DNA from: Actinoplanes sp. L3-i22
Lineage (GTDB): Bacteria > Actinomycetota > Actinomycetes > Mycobacteriales > Micromonosporaceae
Assembly: GCF_019704555.1 (NCBI RefSeq)
Contig: NZ_AP024745.1
Location: 1,062,501-1,126,500 of the forward strand
DNA length: 64,000 bases
Reading direction: 5' to 3'
Shown here: piece after piece, positions 16,215 through 24,800 of the stretch
How the letters are laid out: each line of letters starts with the position of its first letter
Numbering within the stretch: position 1 is the first letter of the stretch
Program-made: the position numbers and the translations under genes
Notes under the pieces: generated by a model
What the model saw: the letters and a program-made list of their open reading frames with translations, nothing else
What the model was told of the DNA's origin: nothing
The model's database searches: none

Positions 16215-16338
16215 TAGAACAACAGTACGACAGTTTTCCCGCCCCGGCAGTGCCCGAATTACCCGCCTGCCCCGCCACCGCAGCGCCCGAACCCCGCGCG
16301 GGACGCGCTGCGCCAGTGCCTGAGGTGCATGCGATGCG

Positions 16339-16417
16339 CTCCGGCGGTGCTCGAGGTGCGTGCGCGGTGCTCCGGCGGTGCTCGAGGTGCGTGCGCGGTG
16401 CTCCGGCGGTGCTCGGT
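16339..16417. repeat. 31 bp tandem repeat, 2.5 copies
   Basis: Units start at 16339, 16370 and 16401, core CTCCGGCGGTGCTCGAGGTG followed by CGTGCGCGGTG. The array lies in the 217 bp gap between the Prim-Pol start and the Beta-family stop, so it would be in the leader of the former or the tail of the latter. Confidence 0.85.
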
Positions 16418-16431
16418 AGAGGCGCGGTGCG

Positions 16432-17424
16432 CTACGGCAGTGCTCGCAGCACGTGTGAGATGTGGTGCGACGTGCTCCACGCGATCCAACTCGCCGAACT
16501 GCCCGCGCCCCGGGCGGTCCGCGCCCGCCGGGCGATCTCGGCGTCGCCCCAGGAGAACCGCGCGCCCGCCGACGGCCACTGCGGCGAGGTCACCAGCGTG
16601 CGACACAGGTCGTGGCAGCGGTCGTCACTGCGCCCGCCGCGCCGCGCCCACCGGTAGATCCACCAGTCCTCCTCGGCGGTGTACCGCAACGTCGGCAACT
16701 GCCGATGATGCTGCACACCGAGCCGCCGCACCGGCGACGTGACGCCGTAGTCGGCATACCCGATCCCGGGCTCGCCGAGCCGTGCCCACACCCGGGCGTC
16801 CAGCCGGCCCACCGCCACCGGCCGGTCGGTGGGCAGGTCGTCCAGGTTCGGCGGCATCGCCCCGGAGGCCACGCTGATCGAGCGCCACGGCATGGTCCGG
16901 GCCCAGCGCAGCACCCGCCGCGCCCGTTCCTCCACCTCGTCGGCGTGCGACAGGCAGGCTGTCTCGGCGAGGTCGATCAGCAGGTCGATCTCGCTCGGCT
17001 CGAGCGCCGTGGCGGCCAGCACCCGGTCGGTGACCACGTCCGCCTGCGCCGGGTTGCCCGCGTCGACGTGCGGCTGCAGGCGCAGCACGGCACGCCGGCG
17101 ATGCATCCGGGCAGCCAGCCCGTGCGCCACCAGGCGGCGACCGCTCTCGTAGGGCCGCAGCACCGGCACCATCGCCACGCCGATTCGCGTGAGCTGCTCC
17201 GCGAGGAACAGTGGGGCGGGCGGCTCCGGCACGTTCCCGAAGTCCAGGGCCAGCGCCTCCGTCCGGGGCATCAGCTCCCGGATCAGCGGGACGATGCTGA
17301 CCGCCGGATCCACCTCGACGATCGGCAGGATGCGCACGGCCTCCTCGTCGGAGAGGTGCGCGAGCGCCGCGAACTCACCACGACGTGGCCGGAGAATCGG
17401 TTGATAAGCCCTGATAGGCGCCAT
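16432..17424 (-). CDS. Beta-family protein
   Basis: 330 residues that match the Beta_protein family (PF14350) by pattern: an N-terminal YQPILRPRRGEFAALAHL, then VRILPIVEV, a TIM-barrel-like run of strands (ALALDFGNVP, GVAMVPVLRP, DLLIDLAE), and a Trp-rich C-terminal part (EEDWWIYRWARRGG, CHDLCRTLV). The biochemical activity is unknown. Homologs occur in phage-related and accessory regions. ATG start at 17424; a perfect 8-base inverted repeat (CGGTAACC / GGTTACCG, 17432-17455) sits at the expected promoter position. The upstream helicase gene ends 36 nt away on the same strand. Confidence 0.7.
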   Translation of the reverse strand: MAPIRAYQPILRPRRGEFAALAHLSDEEAVRILPIVEVDPAVSIVPLIRELMPRTEALALDFGNVPEPPAPLFLAEQLTRIGVAMVPVLRPYESGRRLVAHGLAARMHRRRAVLRLQPHVDAGNPAQADVVTDRVLAATALEPSEIDLLIDLAETACLSHADEVEERARRVLRWARTMPWRSISVASGAMPPNLDDLPTDRPVAVGRLDARVWARLGEPGIGYADYGVTSPVRRLGVQHHRQLPTLRYTAEEDWWIYRWARRGGRSDDRCHDLCRTLVTSPQWPSAGARFSWGDAEIARRARTARGAGSSASWIAWSTSHHISHVLRALP

Positions 17425-17431
17425 AGCACCA

Positions 17432-17455
17432 CGGTAACCGGATTGACGGTTACCG
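17432..17455 (-). promoter_or_regulatory. inverted repeat, candidate operator of the Beta-family gene
   Basis: CGGTAACC at 17432-17439 and GGTTACCG at 17448-17455 form a perfect 8 bp dyad with an 8 bp spacer. It lies 8-31 bp before the ATG, between two same-strand genes. It could be a repressor site or a translation-blocking hairpin. Confidence 0.5.
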
Positions 17456-17460
17456 GTGGG

Positions 17461-18756
17461 TTACGTTCGGTATAAATGCGTGAGCATCGATTGATTCGCC
17501 TCCCATCCGTCCGGGAACTTGACCGGCACGTTCAGGTGCACCGGCTCGGTCGACGGGTGCGCGTCGAGCAGCTCGGGGATGCCGGCCCGGGCCACCACCA
17601 CGCAGGCGTGCCGGTGCCGTGAGGTCAGCACGCAGAGCCGCCCGGACTCCAGGTGGAACGCGGTGGCGTCGCGCCGGCCGGAGAGCGGATGAAGAACGAC
17701 GGTCAGGTCGTACTCCCGGCCCTGCAGCCGGTTCGCCGTGTCCACGGTGATGCCGGCCGCCTCCGGTGGCAGCAGCGCGCGGATCGCCGCCGCCTGATCC
17801 CGGTGCGCGGCGCCGATCGCGATCCGGGCCGGGGTGAGTGGACCGGTGCCGGCCTCCGACCCGGCGATCCCGCCGCGGGCCAGAGCACGGGCGGCGAGCT
17901 GGGCGCAGGCCGCGGCGGCCTCCGCGTCGGTCCGCACGGTGAACCGCGCGGGTAGCTCGTGCAGGCCCCACCCGGTCCGCGCGGCGGTGTCCAGCACGTG
18001 ATCGAACGGGGTCGTGGCGGGGCGCTCGAAATGCAGCGTGCGATCGCCCGGCCCGGTGCCCGAGCGGAACCCGGTGAACGGATAGAACGCCTCGGCCACC
18101 ACCGGCGCGGCGGACGCGGGCAGCCGCCAGGAGACCGGCAGCCGGTGCACCGGCAGCTCCGGGTTGTGCCGCAGCAGCACCGCCACCGCGCTCTGCATCG
18201 GATCCCACGACAGGCCGGTCCAGCGATCCACCTCGACGGTGGAGAACGGGTCGAGCTGACCGGGATCGCCCACGAACAGCGCCCGTTCGAACCGCGGCGC
18301 GACTCGCAGCAGCGCGTCCGACCGCATCTGATAGGCCTCGTCGACGATCGCCCACGGCCAGCTGCCGTCGGCGACCGTCGCCCACTTGGCCGCCGTGCCG
18401 ATCGTGATCGCCGGTGAGCCGAGATCGGGCACCTTCGCCGCGACTCGGCAGCTCGGATGGTCCTTGACCCGGTCGGTCCGTTCGTAGTCGACCGCGGAGA
18501 GCCGGCCCACGGTCACCTCGGGGGAGCGCGTGCCGAGCCGCTCGATCAGGTCGTCGACCTGCTCATTCGTCTGGGCGACGATCATCAGCGGCGCGCCGGT
18601 CGCGGCCAGCTCCCCGGCCGCGCGGACCACCAGCGTCGACTTGCCGGCGCCGGGCGGCGAGTCGACGACGACGCCCCGGTGCCGGCCGGAGCGGAGATCG
18701 CCGAGCACTGCGGCGATGACGGTGGCGGCCTCCTCGGCCGGGCTGACTGCATTCAC
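17461..18756 (-). CDS. SF1-type helicase/ATPase
   Basis: About 431 residues with a near-complete set of superfamily 1 motifs: VVDSPPGAGKST (Walker A), WAIVDEAYQM (Walker B), LFVGDPGQLDPF (motif III), VSWRLP (motif IV), TANRLQGREYDLTVVLHPL (motif V) and LTSRHRHACVVV (motif VI). This matches UPF1/Dna2-like helicases that also occur alone in actinobacteria. Start GTG 18756 (NAVSPAEEAATV) is preferred; the frame stays open to 18819 through non-conserved sequence. It is followed after 36 nt by the Beta-family gene, which may be co-transcribed. Confidence 0.8.
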   Translation of the reverse strand: MNAVSPAEEAATVIAAVLGDLRSGRHRGVVVDSPPGAGKSTLVVRAAGELAATGAPLMIVAQTNEQVDDLIERLGTRSPEVTVGRLSAVDYERTDRVKDHPSCRVAAKVPDLGSPAITIGTAAKWATVADGSWPWAIVDEAYQMRSDALLRVAPRFERALFVGDPGQLDPFSTVEVDRWTGLSWDPMQSAVAVLLRHNPELPVHRLPVSWRLPASAAPVVAEAFYPFTGFRSGTGPGDRTLHFERPATTPFDHVLDTAARTGWGLHELPARFTVRTDAEAAAACAQLAARALARGGIAGSEAGTGPLTPARIAIGAAHRDQAAAIRALLPPEAAGITVDTANRLQGREYDLTVVLHPLSGRRDATAFHLESGRLCVLTSRHRHACVVVARAGIPELLDAHPSTEPVHLNVPVKFPDGWEANQSMLTHLYRT

Positions 18757-18926
18757 CCGGGCACCGTAGCGCGGAGGCCCGACAAGATCGCCGAGCCCGG
18801 CGCTGGACTGCGGAAACAAGCTCTCCGGAGGGGTGGGATCGGGCCTGGTCGGCGGCTTTTCAGATTTTCTTTCCCCGACGTCCGGCAGTCGCGCCGAGAC
18901 CTTTCCTGGGTACGCTGCGCCCTGTT

Positions 18927-19298
18927 ATGGATCATCGTGAATGGATCTGGCCGGCTCCGAAGCTGGCCGCGTTGCGGCTCGGCCGGCGACTGGCGATCCT
19001 GGTCCCGGCCTCGCAGCCGTACCGCTGGTCGTTCGTGCACATCGTGCCCAGCGGCCGGTCCGACGACGAGGCCGCGATCCGGGCCGGCGCGGCGCGCAGC
19101 GACGCCGAGCGCAGCTTCCTGGTGAACCAGTGGGAGTACGAGGCGGACCGCCTGGAGGGCTATGACGAGGATCTCGGCGTCGTCCGGTTGCGGCGGGCCG
19201 AGGCCGCGGACGAGTCCGAGCTCCTCGCCGTGCTGCGCGAATGGCGTCTGCCGCCGGCCGGTTTCGACTACTCGTGGGACACCGTCGACCCCGGCTGA
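18927..19298 (+). CDS. hypothetical protein
   Basis: 123 residues, ATG start at 18927. The protein has a hydrophobic strand (RRLAILVPASQPYRWSFVHIV), then an acidic helical part (DEAAIRAGAARSDAERSFLVNQWEYEADRLEGYDEDLGV) and ends in PPAGFDYSWDTVDPG. No recognised domain, signal peptide or membrane helix. Third-position GC bias supports it as real. The upstream 170 bp gap to the divergent helicase should hold its promoter. Confidence 0.55.
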   Translation: MDHREWIWPAPKLAALRLGRRLAILVPASQPYRWSFVHIVPSGRSDDEAAIRAGAARSDAERSFLVNQWEYEADRLEGYDEDLGVVRLRRAEAADESELLAVLREWRLPPAGFDYSWDTVDPG

Positions 19299-19302
19299 CC
19301 GA

Positions 19303-19333
19303 GGTTATCCACAGGCCCCTCCGTGATCTTGTG
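19303..19333. repeat. dispersed element half-copy with a DnaA-box-like site
   Basis: GGTTATCCACAGGCCC followed by six bases and GTGATCTTGTG. Reversed, this matches the first half of the elements at 12284-12330 and 5944-5989, and TTATCCACA is a full DnaA-box match. CCGTGATCTTGTG is shared with the 51 bp array at 5990-6157. Confidence 0.6.
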
Positions 19334-19374
19334 AGCGCCGCTAGCGTGGGCGCCACAGCGATGGGAGGCAGTCC

Positions 19375-19782
19375 ATGTTCGACGATCATGACCTTGGTGA
19401 CGCGCAGTCCTGGATCGACGAGTGGCGATCCGGATTCGCCGAGCGAGCGCGGTGGGCACGTGAGCTCTCGGCGCGGCTCCATCGGATGTCCGGTACCGCG
19501 CGAAGTCCGGACGGGCTGATCGCCGTCACGGTCGGACCCGGTGGCGACCTGCTCGGGCTGGAGCTGGGCGAGGGGATCCGGCAGCGGCCGGCGACGGAGA
19601 CCGCGGCGGCGATCTGTGCGACCGTGCGCGCGGCCCGGGAGGCGCTGGCCAGAGCGGTGCGAGAGGCGACGGACGAGACGGTCGGGGCGGAGTCGGCGAC
19701 CGGGCGGGCGGTGGCGGCGGCCTGCGCGGCACCGGCCCGTAACGGTCGTGAGGCTTGTGAGGCCGGTACGGAACGGGGCTGA
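19375..19782 (+). CDS. YbaB/EbfC-like family protein
   Basis: 135 residues. After an acidic N-terminal helix (DDHDLGDAQSWIDEWRSGF) comes the YbaB-like core ARELSARLHRMSGTARSPDGLIAVTVGPGGDLLGLELGEG and an Ala-rich C-terminal helix pair. It is a paralog of the protein at 8201. ATG start at 19375 with GGGAGGC upstream. No secretion or toxin gene follows, although YbaB-like proteins of this type often precede such genes in actinobacteria. Confidence 0.7.
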   Translation: MFDDHDLGDAQSWIDEWRSGFAERARWARELSARLHRMSGTARSPDGLIAVTVGPGGDLLGLELGEGIRQRPATETAAAICATVRAAREALARAVREATDETVGAESATGRAVAAACAAPARNGREACEAGTERG

Positions 19783-20400
19783 GCGGCGCCGTTGGCCCCG
19801 CCCTTCCGGCGTGCCGCTGTACCGGTTCAGGCTGGGAATTCGCGGAGCGCTCGACTGCGAAAGCGATCGCGGTGCCGGCCGCGGTCAGCGCTCGGTGCGG
19901 CAGCGGATTCCGGCGTTCCGGAGAAAGCGGCATGCGTTGTCATCGACGACCATCTTGATCTTCGGATGGCCGAGTTCGGGGAGCTAGGCGGGGTGATCTC
20001 CGGCGGGACGATTACTCCGAGTCATAGAGTGGAGTGTGCTGAGGGTGGCAATCACTGAATGGGGAATCAGTCGCGCGGGTCCGGGATCCGGCATCGCGGT
20101 GCGTGAATCACGTTCATTGAAACCGGCGGCCCGGCGGAATTGTCTGCGGTTTATGTTGAATCGAGTCAATCGTTTGCTGTTCGATTCGGTCGCCGATCCG
20201 GTGGGGCGCGTATTGCACGGTCCGGCCGGTGGTGGGCGGTCATGGGGCGCGCGTGACGCATGGCGACCTACCGGGCTGAACGTGGATTTTCGGCGCTCAA
20301 GATCGGGGCCCGGAGCTGGCAAGATCGAGTATGGACGAAAGATCCGGAGAGCGTTTTCCGGGGGTATTTGATCAACGAACAGATGTTCTGACGGGTATCT

Positions 20401-20438
20401 GACAGTGCCCCTGTCTCAAGTTGCGCAAACGACAGGGG
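20401..20438. promoter_or_regulatory. overlapping alternative hairpins
   Basis: CCCCTGTC (20408-20415) pairs perfectly with GACAGGGG (20431-20438) around a 15-base loop containing the palindrome TTGCGCAA. GACAG at 20401-20405 can instead pair with CTGTC at 20411-20415, so two mutually exclusive stems are possible, as in attenuators. The loop shares CAAGTTGC with the arm of the hairpin at 20675-20726. Confidence 0.5.
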
Positions 20439-20674
20439 TTTGCCCGGTTGCGGAGCCGCCGTCAGCTGTTGTCGATCTAGTTGAAAGAAGAGTGCAGCGG
20501 GTGGAAGGACTTTCTGGCCGCACGGTCCACATCGGAGAGAGGTGCTGAAATGCCCGGTCAGGTGGCTGTCGCGCAGGTCGCGGACTGTTTGATCATGTCG
20601 CGTGCAGGGATGTTTGCTTCTCTGTCACCGACCGGAAATAAGTTGGGTGTTCAATATCGGGTACGGGGAAAAGC

Positions 20675-20726
20675 GAAACCGGCTTGCAACTTGCGCGTGC
20701 GGTTCGCCGCGCAAGTTGCAGGTTTC
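20675..20726. promoter_or_regulatory. long inverted repeat with 13 bp perfect stem
   Basis: TGCAACTTGCGCG (20685-20697) and CGCGCAAGTTGCA (20708-20720) form a 13 bp stem with a 10-base loop. After a GGCT bulge on the left, GAAACC (20675-20680) pairs with GGTTTC (20721-20726). No T-run follows. It could be a terminator-like RNA structure or a protein-binding dyad. Confidence 0.6.
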
Positions 20727-20896
20727 GATACTTCTCGGCTCCATGCCCCGTCGTCGTGGCTAACCTTTGCTCGGCACGCGCGATTTCATTCACGCTTGTT
20801 TTTATGATCTCGCCGCGGCCCCTTCCAGTCGATCATCGGAAGTGCAACTCTTCTAGCCAGCAGTGACGTCGGCATCACGGACGGTGGTGGTGGGGA

Positions 20897-21565
20897 ATGC
20901 GTCCAGACGTTCTCGTCGGTCCCAGCGATTGGTTGGTCGAGCAGTTCGGCGACAAGATCGCCGACGAGTTGTGGACCCGGGTGCCGGAGGCACTGAGCAC
21001 AGCGATCGATCGCGAGGTGCACGCGCACCCAGCCATGACGCAGACCGTGGAGCGCGTGCTGGGTAACCCGCGATGGGCGTTGCCCTACGAGGAACTGGTC
21101 CTGTTCCTCGGCACGTTGCCTGGCGCCGAGATCATCAGCGTCCCCCGGTCGGTCTATCAGCTCGTTCTGATCAACGGGCATATCGTCGTGCCGTGGTGCT
21201 ACGGCCAGTCGGCCCGGCTGTCGATGGCGGATGCCGAGGTGGGCCGTTCGTTCGGCCGGCTCGCCCGCGAGTTGCTCGGCCGGTTCGGGCCGCCGTGGCG
21301 CCGGTCGCCGGTGGAGTTGCCGCTCCCGCTGGACGCGGTCGACGAGCGTGAGGTCGCCAAGATCTGCGCGGCCATCGCGAGCATGGAGCCGAAACCGGAG
21401 GTCGTGATCGCCGGCTACGCCGGCGCGCCGAACCTCGGCCTGCTCCGCGCCTGCCTCGGCGAGGTCAAGTCGACCGACAACGGCACCCTGAACTGGAGCC
21501 ACCTCGACGATCTCCCGCTCCCGCCCCCGGTGATCCCGCGCCCCCGGCGCATGCAGTTCCCCTGA
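20897..21565 (+). CDS. hypothetical protein upstream of the helicase-nuclease
   Basis: 222 residues, ATG start at 20897 with GGTGGTGGGG just upstream. No known domain is recognised. The N-terminal half is acidic and helical (SDWLVEQFGDKIADELWTRVPEAL). The middle contains VPRSVYQLVLINGHIVVPWCYG, and the C-terminal part reads VVIAGYAGAPNLGLLRACLGEVKS and ends in a Pro-rich tail, which suggests a compact alpha/beta domain with no membrane helix. A strong hairpin at 21593-21670 follows, so the downstream 1572-residue gene is probably transcribed separately. The clean GC-rich codon use is that of a resident gene. Confidence 0.6.
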   Translation: MRPDVLVGPSDWLVEQFGDKIADELWTRVPEALSTAIDREVHAHPAMTQTVERVLGNPRWALPYEELVLFLGTLPGAEIISVPRSVYQLVLINGHIVVPWCYGQSARLSMADAEVGRSFGRLARELLGRFGPPWRRSPVELPLPLDAVDEREVAKICAAIASMEPKPEVVIAGYAGAPNLGLLRACLGEVKSTDNGTLNWSHLDDLPLPPPVIPRPRRMQFP

Positions 21566-21592
21566 GCTTCCAAGCTCCCGCAAACCTCCGCT

Positions 21593-21670
21593 GGCGGCGG
21601 GCCGGAGCCGCTCGGTGGACGCTCCCCACCCGCCCTGGGCGGCGTCCACCGGCTCCGCCCCAGCGCCGCC
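21593..21670 (+). terminator. multi-segment hairpin, probable terminator
   Basis: Three stem segments stack around one loop: GGCGGCG (21593-21599) with CGCCGCC (21664-21670), GGAGCC (21604-21609) with GGCTCC (21651-21656), and GGTGGACGC (21614-21622) with GCGTCCACC (21642-21650). It lies 28 nt after the stop at 21565. No T-run follows, as is usual for actinomycetes. Confidence 0.6.
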
Positions 21671-21826
21671 TGCCCCGCGCCACCCGCCCCATGCTGCCGG
21701 CCCGCGTTGCCGGCCCGCGTTGCTGGGGTGGGAGTGGCCGGCGTCTGTGAGGGCAGGAAACCGTAGCCGTGGGACGGCGAGCAACCGTTCTCCCAGGATG
21801 GCGCGGACGCCTCTAGACTTCACCGG

Positions 21827-24800
21827 ATGGAGTCGCCCACGACGATCCGGGACCGGGCTGTCGCGGTCGCCGACTACCTGCTTGCGGTGCGTGCGCAGAT
21901 GGACCGACCGTCCCGCACGGTGCCCTCTGACGCCCACTGGCTGGAAGCTCTGCCCGATCATCCGGACTGTCAGGCCGGTCCCGGCGCCGACGGCTCCTCC
22001 TGGCTGCGGGTTGGCCGGCCGGAATTGCCGCCGCCGGTGAGCGTTCCGGCCGCTCTCCGCCGTCGCCTCCGCGGCGATGTCTCCGCTACCGCCGAGCCGT
22101 CCGTCGAGGCCGATAGGGCGTCACGCAATATCAGGATAAATCCGGCGCAGAGGGACGCTGTCACGGCGCCGCAAAGCGGGGCTGTGACGACGGCCGTCGG
22201 AGGCGAGGCTGGGCTGGCGCCGGGCGGGGCCGTGGCGGCGGTGGCCGGAGGTGAGGCTGGGCTGGCGCCGGGCGGGGCCGTGGCGGCGGTGGCCGGAGGC
22301 GAGGCTGGGCTGGCGCCGGGCGGGGCCGTGCTGGCGGTGGCCGGAGGCGAGGCTGGGCCGGCGCAGAGCGGGGTCGTGGCGGCCGGAGGTGAGGCTGGGT
22401 CGGCACAAAGCCAGGCCTCGGCGGCGGCGAGTGGGGCTGTGCCGGTGGCTGCTGCGGAGGCGGGGCTCGCAGGGGTGGCCGCGGATGACTTCGAGAGTTG
22501 GCGCGATCAGACCTGGCGCCCCTGGTCCCAGCTCACCGCCGCCGCCGAGCAGACGCGGGAGCTTCATCGCAGGCTGTTCGACCGGATGCATCAGATCGAC
22601 ATGGCTGCCGCCACCACCGAGATGGTCTGGGGGCACGGCGTCATCGAGACCACGATCGACGGCGCCCGGGTCCGCTATCCGCTGGTCGCTACCCCGGTCC
22701 TGATCGAGTATGACCCGGACCGCGCCCTGATCACGGTCTCCCCGGCGGGCCCGTCGCGGCTGCAGACCGATGCGCTGCACGGTCTCGACGAGCGGTACCT
22801 CAGCCAGCTGCAGGGGCTGGCCGGCCCGGGCGGTGTCGTCGAGGTCGACCTGTGGAACGACTTCGAGCGTCGCGAGTTCTTCGAGCGTGCCCTCACCCGG
22901 CTCGGCTTCGACCGCCACATCCGCAAGCCCGGCGAAGACGGAAGCGCAGGCAAGGGCGGAGACGCGGGCGAAGGCGGGAGCGCGGGCGACAACACCAGCA
23001 AGGGCGAGAACGCCGGCAAGGGCGAGAGCACCGGCAAGGGCGAGAACACCAGCACCGGCGAGAGCGCCGCCAAAACACCCCAGGCGTCGATCACCGACAC
23101 CGCGATCCTCTTCGCCCGCCCCCGCCAGCGCCAACTCCGCGGCTTCCTGGAGAACCTCCGCAACCGCCTGACCGAGAACCGAGCCACCGAAGGCGTCGGC
23201 TCCCTCGCCGCGATCCTGGCTCACGAGCCCAGCCGCCTGGCCATGCCCGACGATCACCCGGAGAACTGGGACCGGGTCGGCGAGCGCCTGCTCATGCCGC
23301 TGCCGACCAACGAGGCCCAGGAGTCGATCGCCCGCCGCCTGGCCCAGCATCGCAACGTCGCGGTGCAGGGCCCGCCGGGCACCGGCAAGACGCACACGAT
23401 CCGCAACCTGATCTGCCATCTGATGGCGAACGGCAAGCGCGTCCTGGTCGTCGCGCAGAAGGAGGAGCCGCTCCGGGTCCTGCGGGACGGCCTGCCGGAG
23501 GAGGTTCAGGCGCTCTGCCTGGCGGTTCTGGGCCGGACCACCGATCAGCTGGTCCAGCTCCAGCTGGCCGCCCGGGAGCTCTCCGATCGGGCCGCGACCC
23601 TGGACAAGGAGGCCGAGGCCCGCCGGGTCGAGCGGCTGACCGCGAGTCTGGAGGAGGCCGAGCGGGAACTCGCGTCGGCGATGGCCGGGTTGCGGCTGAT
23701 CGCCGAGAGCGAGGCCGTGACGTACCAGATCGGCGGGGTGACGCTGCTTCCGGCCGAGGTCGGCGCCTGGTTGCGGGAGCGGGCCGCGGCGCACGGCGGC
23801 ATCCCGGATCCGGTGTCCGGGCCGGCGCCGCTGACCATCGAGGATTTCGCCACGCTGCTCAAGCTGGCGGCCCGGCTGACGCCGGAGGACCGGGCGGCGA
23901 CGATGCGGCCGCTGCCGGAGATCATGGATCTTCCGGATCAGGCGGCGGCCTCGGCCCGGCGGGCCGAGATCGCCGCGGCCGAGCTGCGTCTGTCGCGGTT
24001 GGCGGACCAGGGCGTCGCTTTGGATTTGGTACGGGCTGAGCCCCGCCCCGCCCACACCGAACTGATCACCGACCTCCGCGACGCGGTCACCTGGCTGCGC
24101 CGCCGGGAGGGCACCTGGACGGACCGTCTCGGCCGGCTGATGGACGACCAGCACTGGCGCACCCTGTGGGCGGATCACGTCGCGAGCGTGTCCACGCTCC
24201 TCGACGAGCTGGCGACGAGCGCGAAGGAGCAGGCCGGCCACCGCGTGGTGATCGGCGAGCAGCTGCTGGCCGAGCCGAAGTTGCTGCTCACCCGGCTGGC
24301 CGAGATCCGGCTGCGGTTCACCGCGGGCAAGGGCCTGAACCGGCTGTTGCAGGCCGCGCTGTTCCGGGTCGCCGAGGAGATCCGGGTGGACGGCGAGCCG
24401 ATGCGCACGCCGGAGGACGTGGACCTGGTCGCGGCCCGGGTGCGGCGGGCCCAGGCGCACCGGCGGCTCGGTGACGTCTGGACCGACTGGGTGGAGCGGC
24501 TGCGGATCGACGAGCCGACCGGCGGCTGGACCGATCCGGAGGTGTGGGCCGGGGTGCTGCTGTCCGAGGCGGCGCAGTCGCTGGAGTTCGACCTGCGCCG
24601 GTGGCCGCCGCTGGTGGAGCGGATGGCCACGGTCGTACCGCAAATTGATCTTGAATTGGACGCCGCGCGACTCGCGGCCGCCGCCGAGATGATCGAGGGG
24701 GCCGGCGAGGTCTTCGCTCTTGATCAGGCGAAGGCCGCGGAGCGGGCGGTGGCCGAGCGGCTGGCGCCGTGGCCGGAGGTGGCGCAGGCGTGGCAGAGCC

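Larger units (their letters stand above)
19783..20896. other. 1.1 kb region without a convincing gene, with strong hairpins
   Basis: Base composition from about 20040 to 20880 is visibly more AT-rich than the surroundings. ORFs at 20036-20371 and 20481-20807 lack ribosome sites, codon bias and recognisable sequence. On the minus strand 19885-19983 an open stretch encodes a protein-like fragment (see findings). Two strong inverted repeats (20401-20438 and 20675-20726) share the motif AACTTGCGC or its reverse. The region may hold a small RNA, a regulatory leader for the gene at 20897, or the scar of a lost gene. Confidence 0.5.

Noticed and set aside
15372..18756. Integrated prophage or plasmid
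   Set aside because: A Prim-Pol and a Beta-family protein are suggestive, but no integrase, excisionase, structural gene, tRNA target or att repeats were seen.
20036..20371. 111-residue ORF in the structured region
   Set aside because: No ribosome site, no third-position GC bias and no protein-like pattern.
20481..20807. 108-residue ORF in the structured region
   Set aside because: It spans the 20675-20726 hairpin, and its composition differs from the genes around it.
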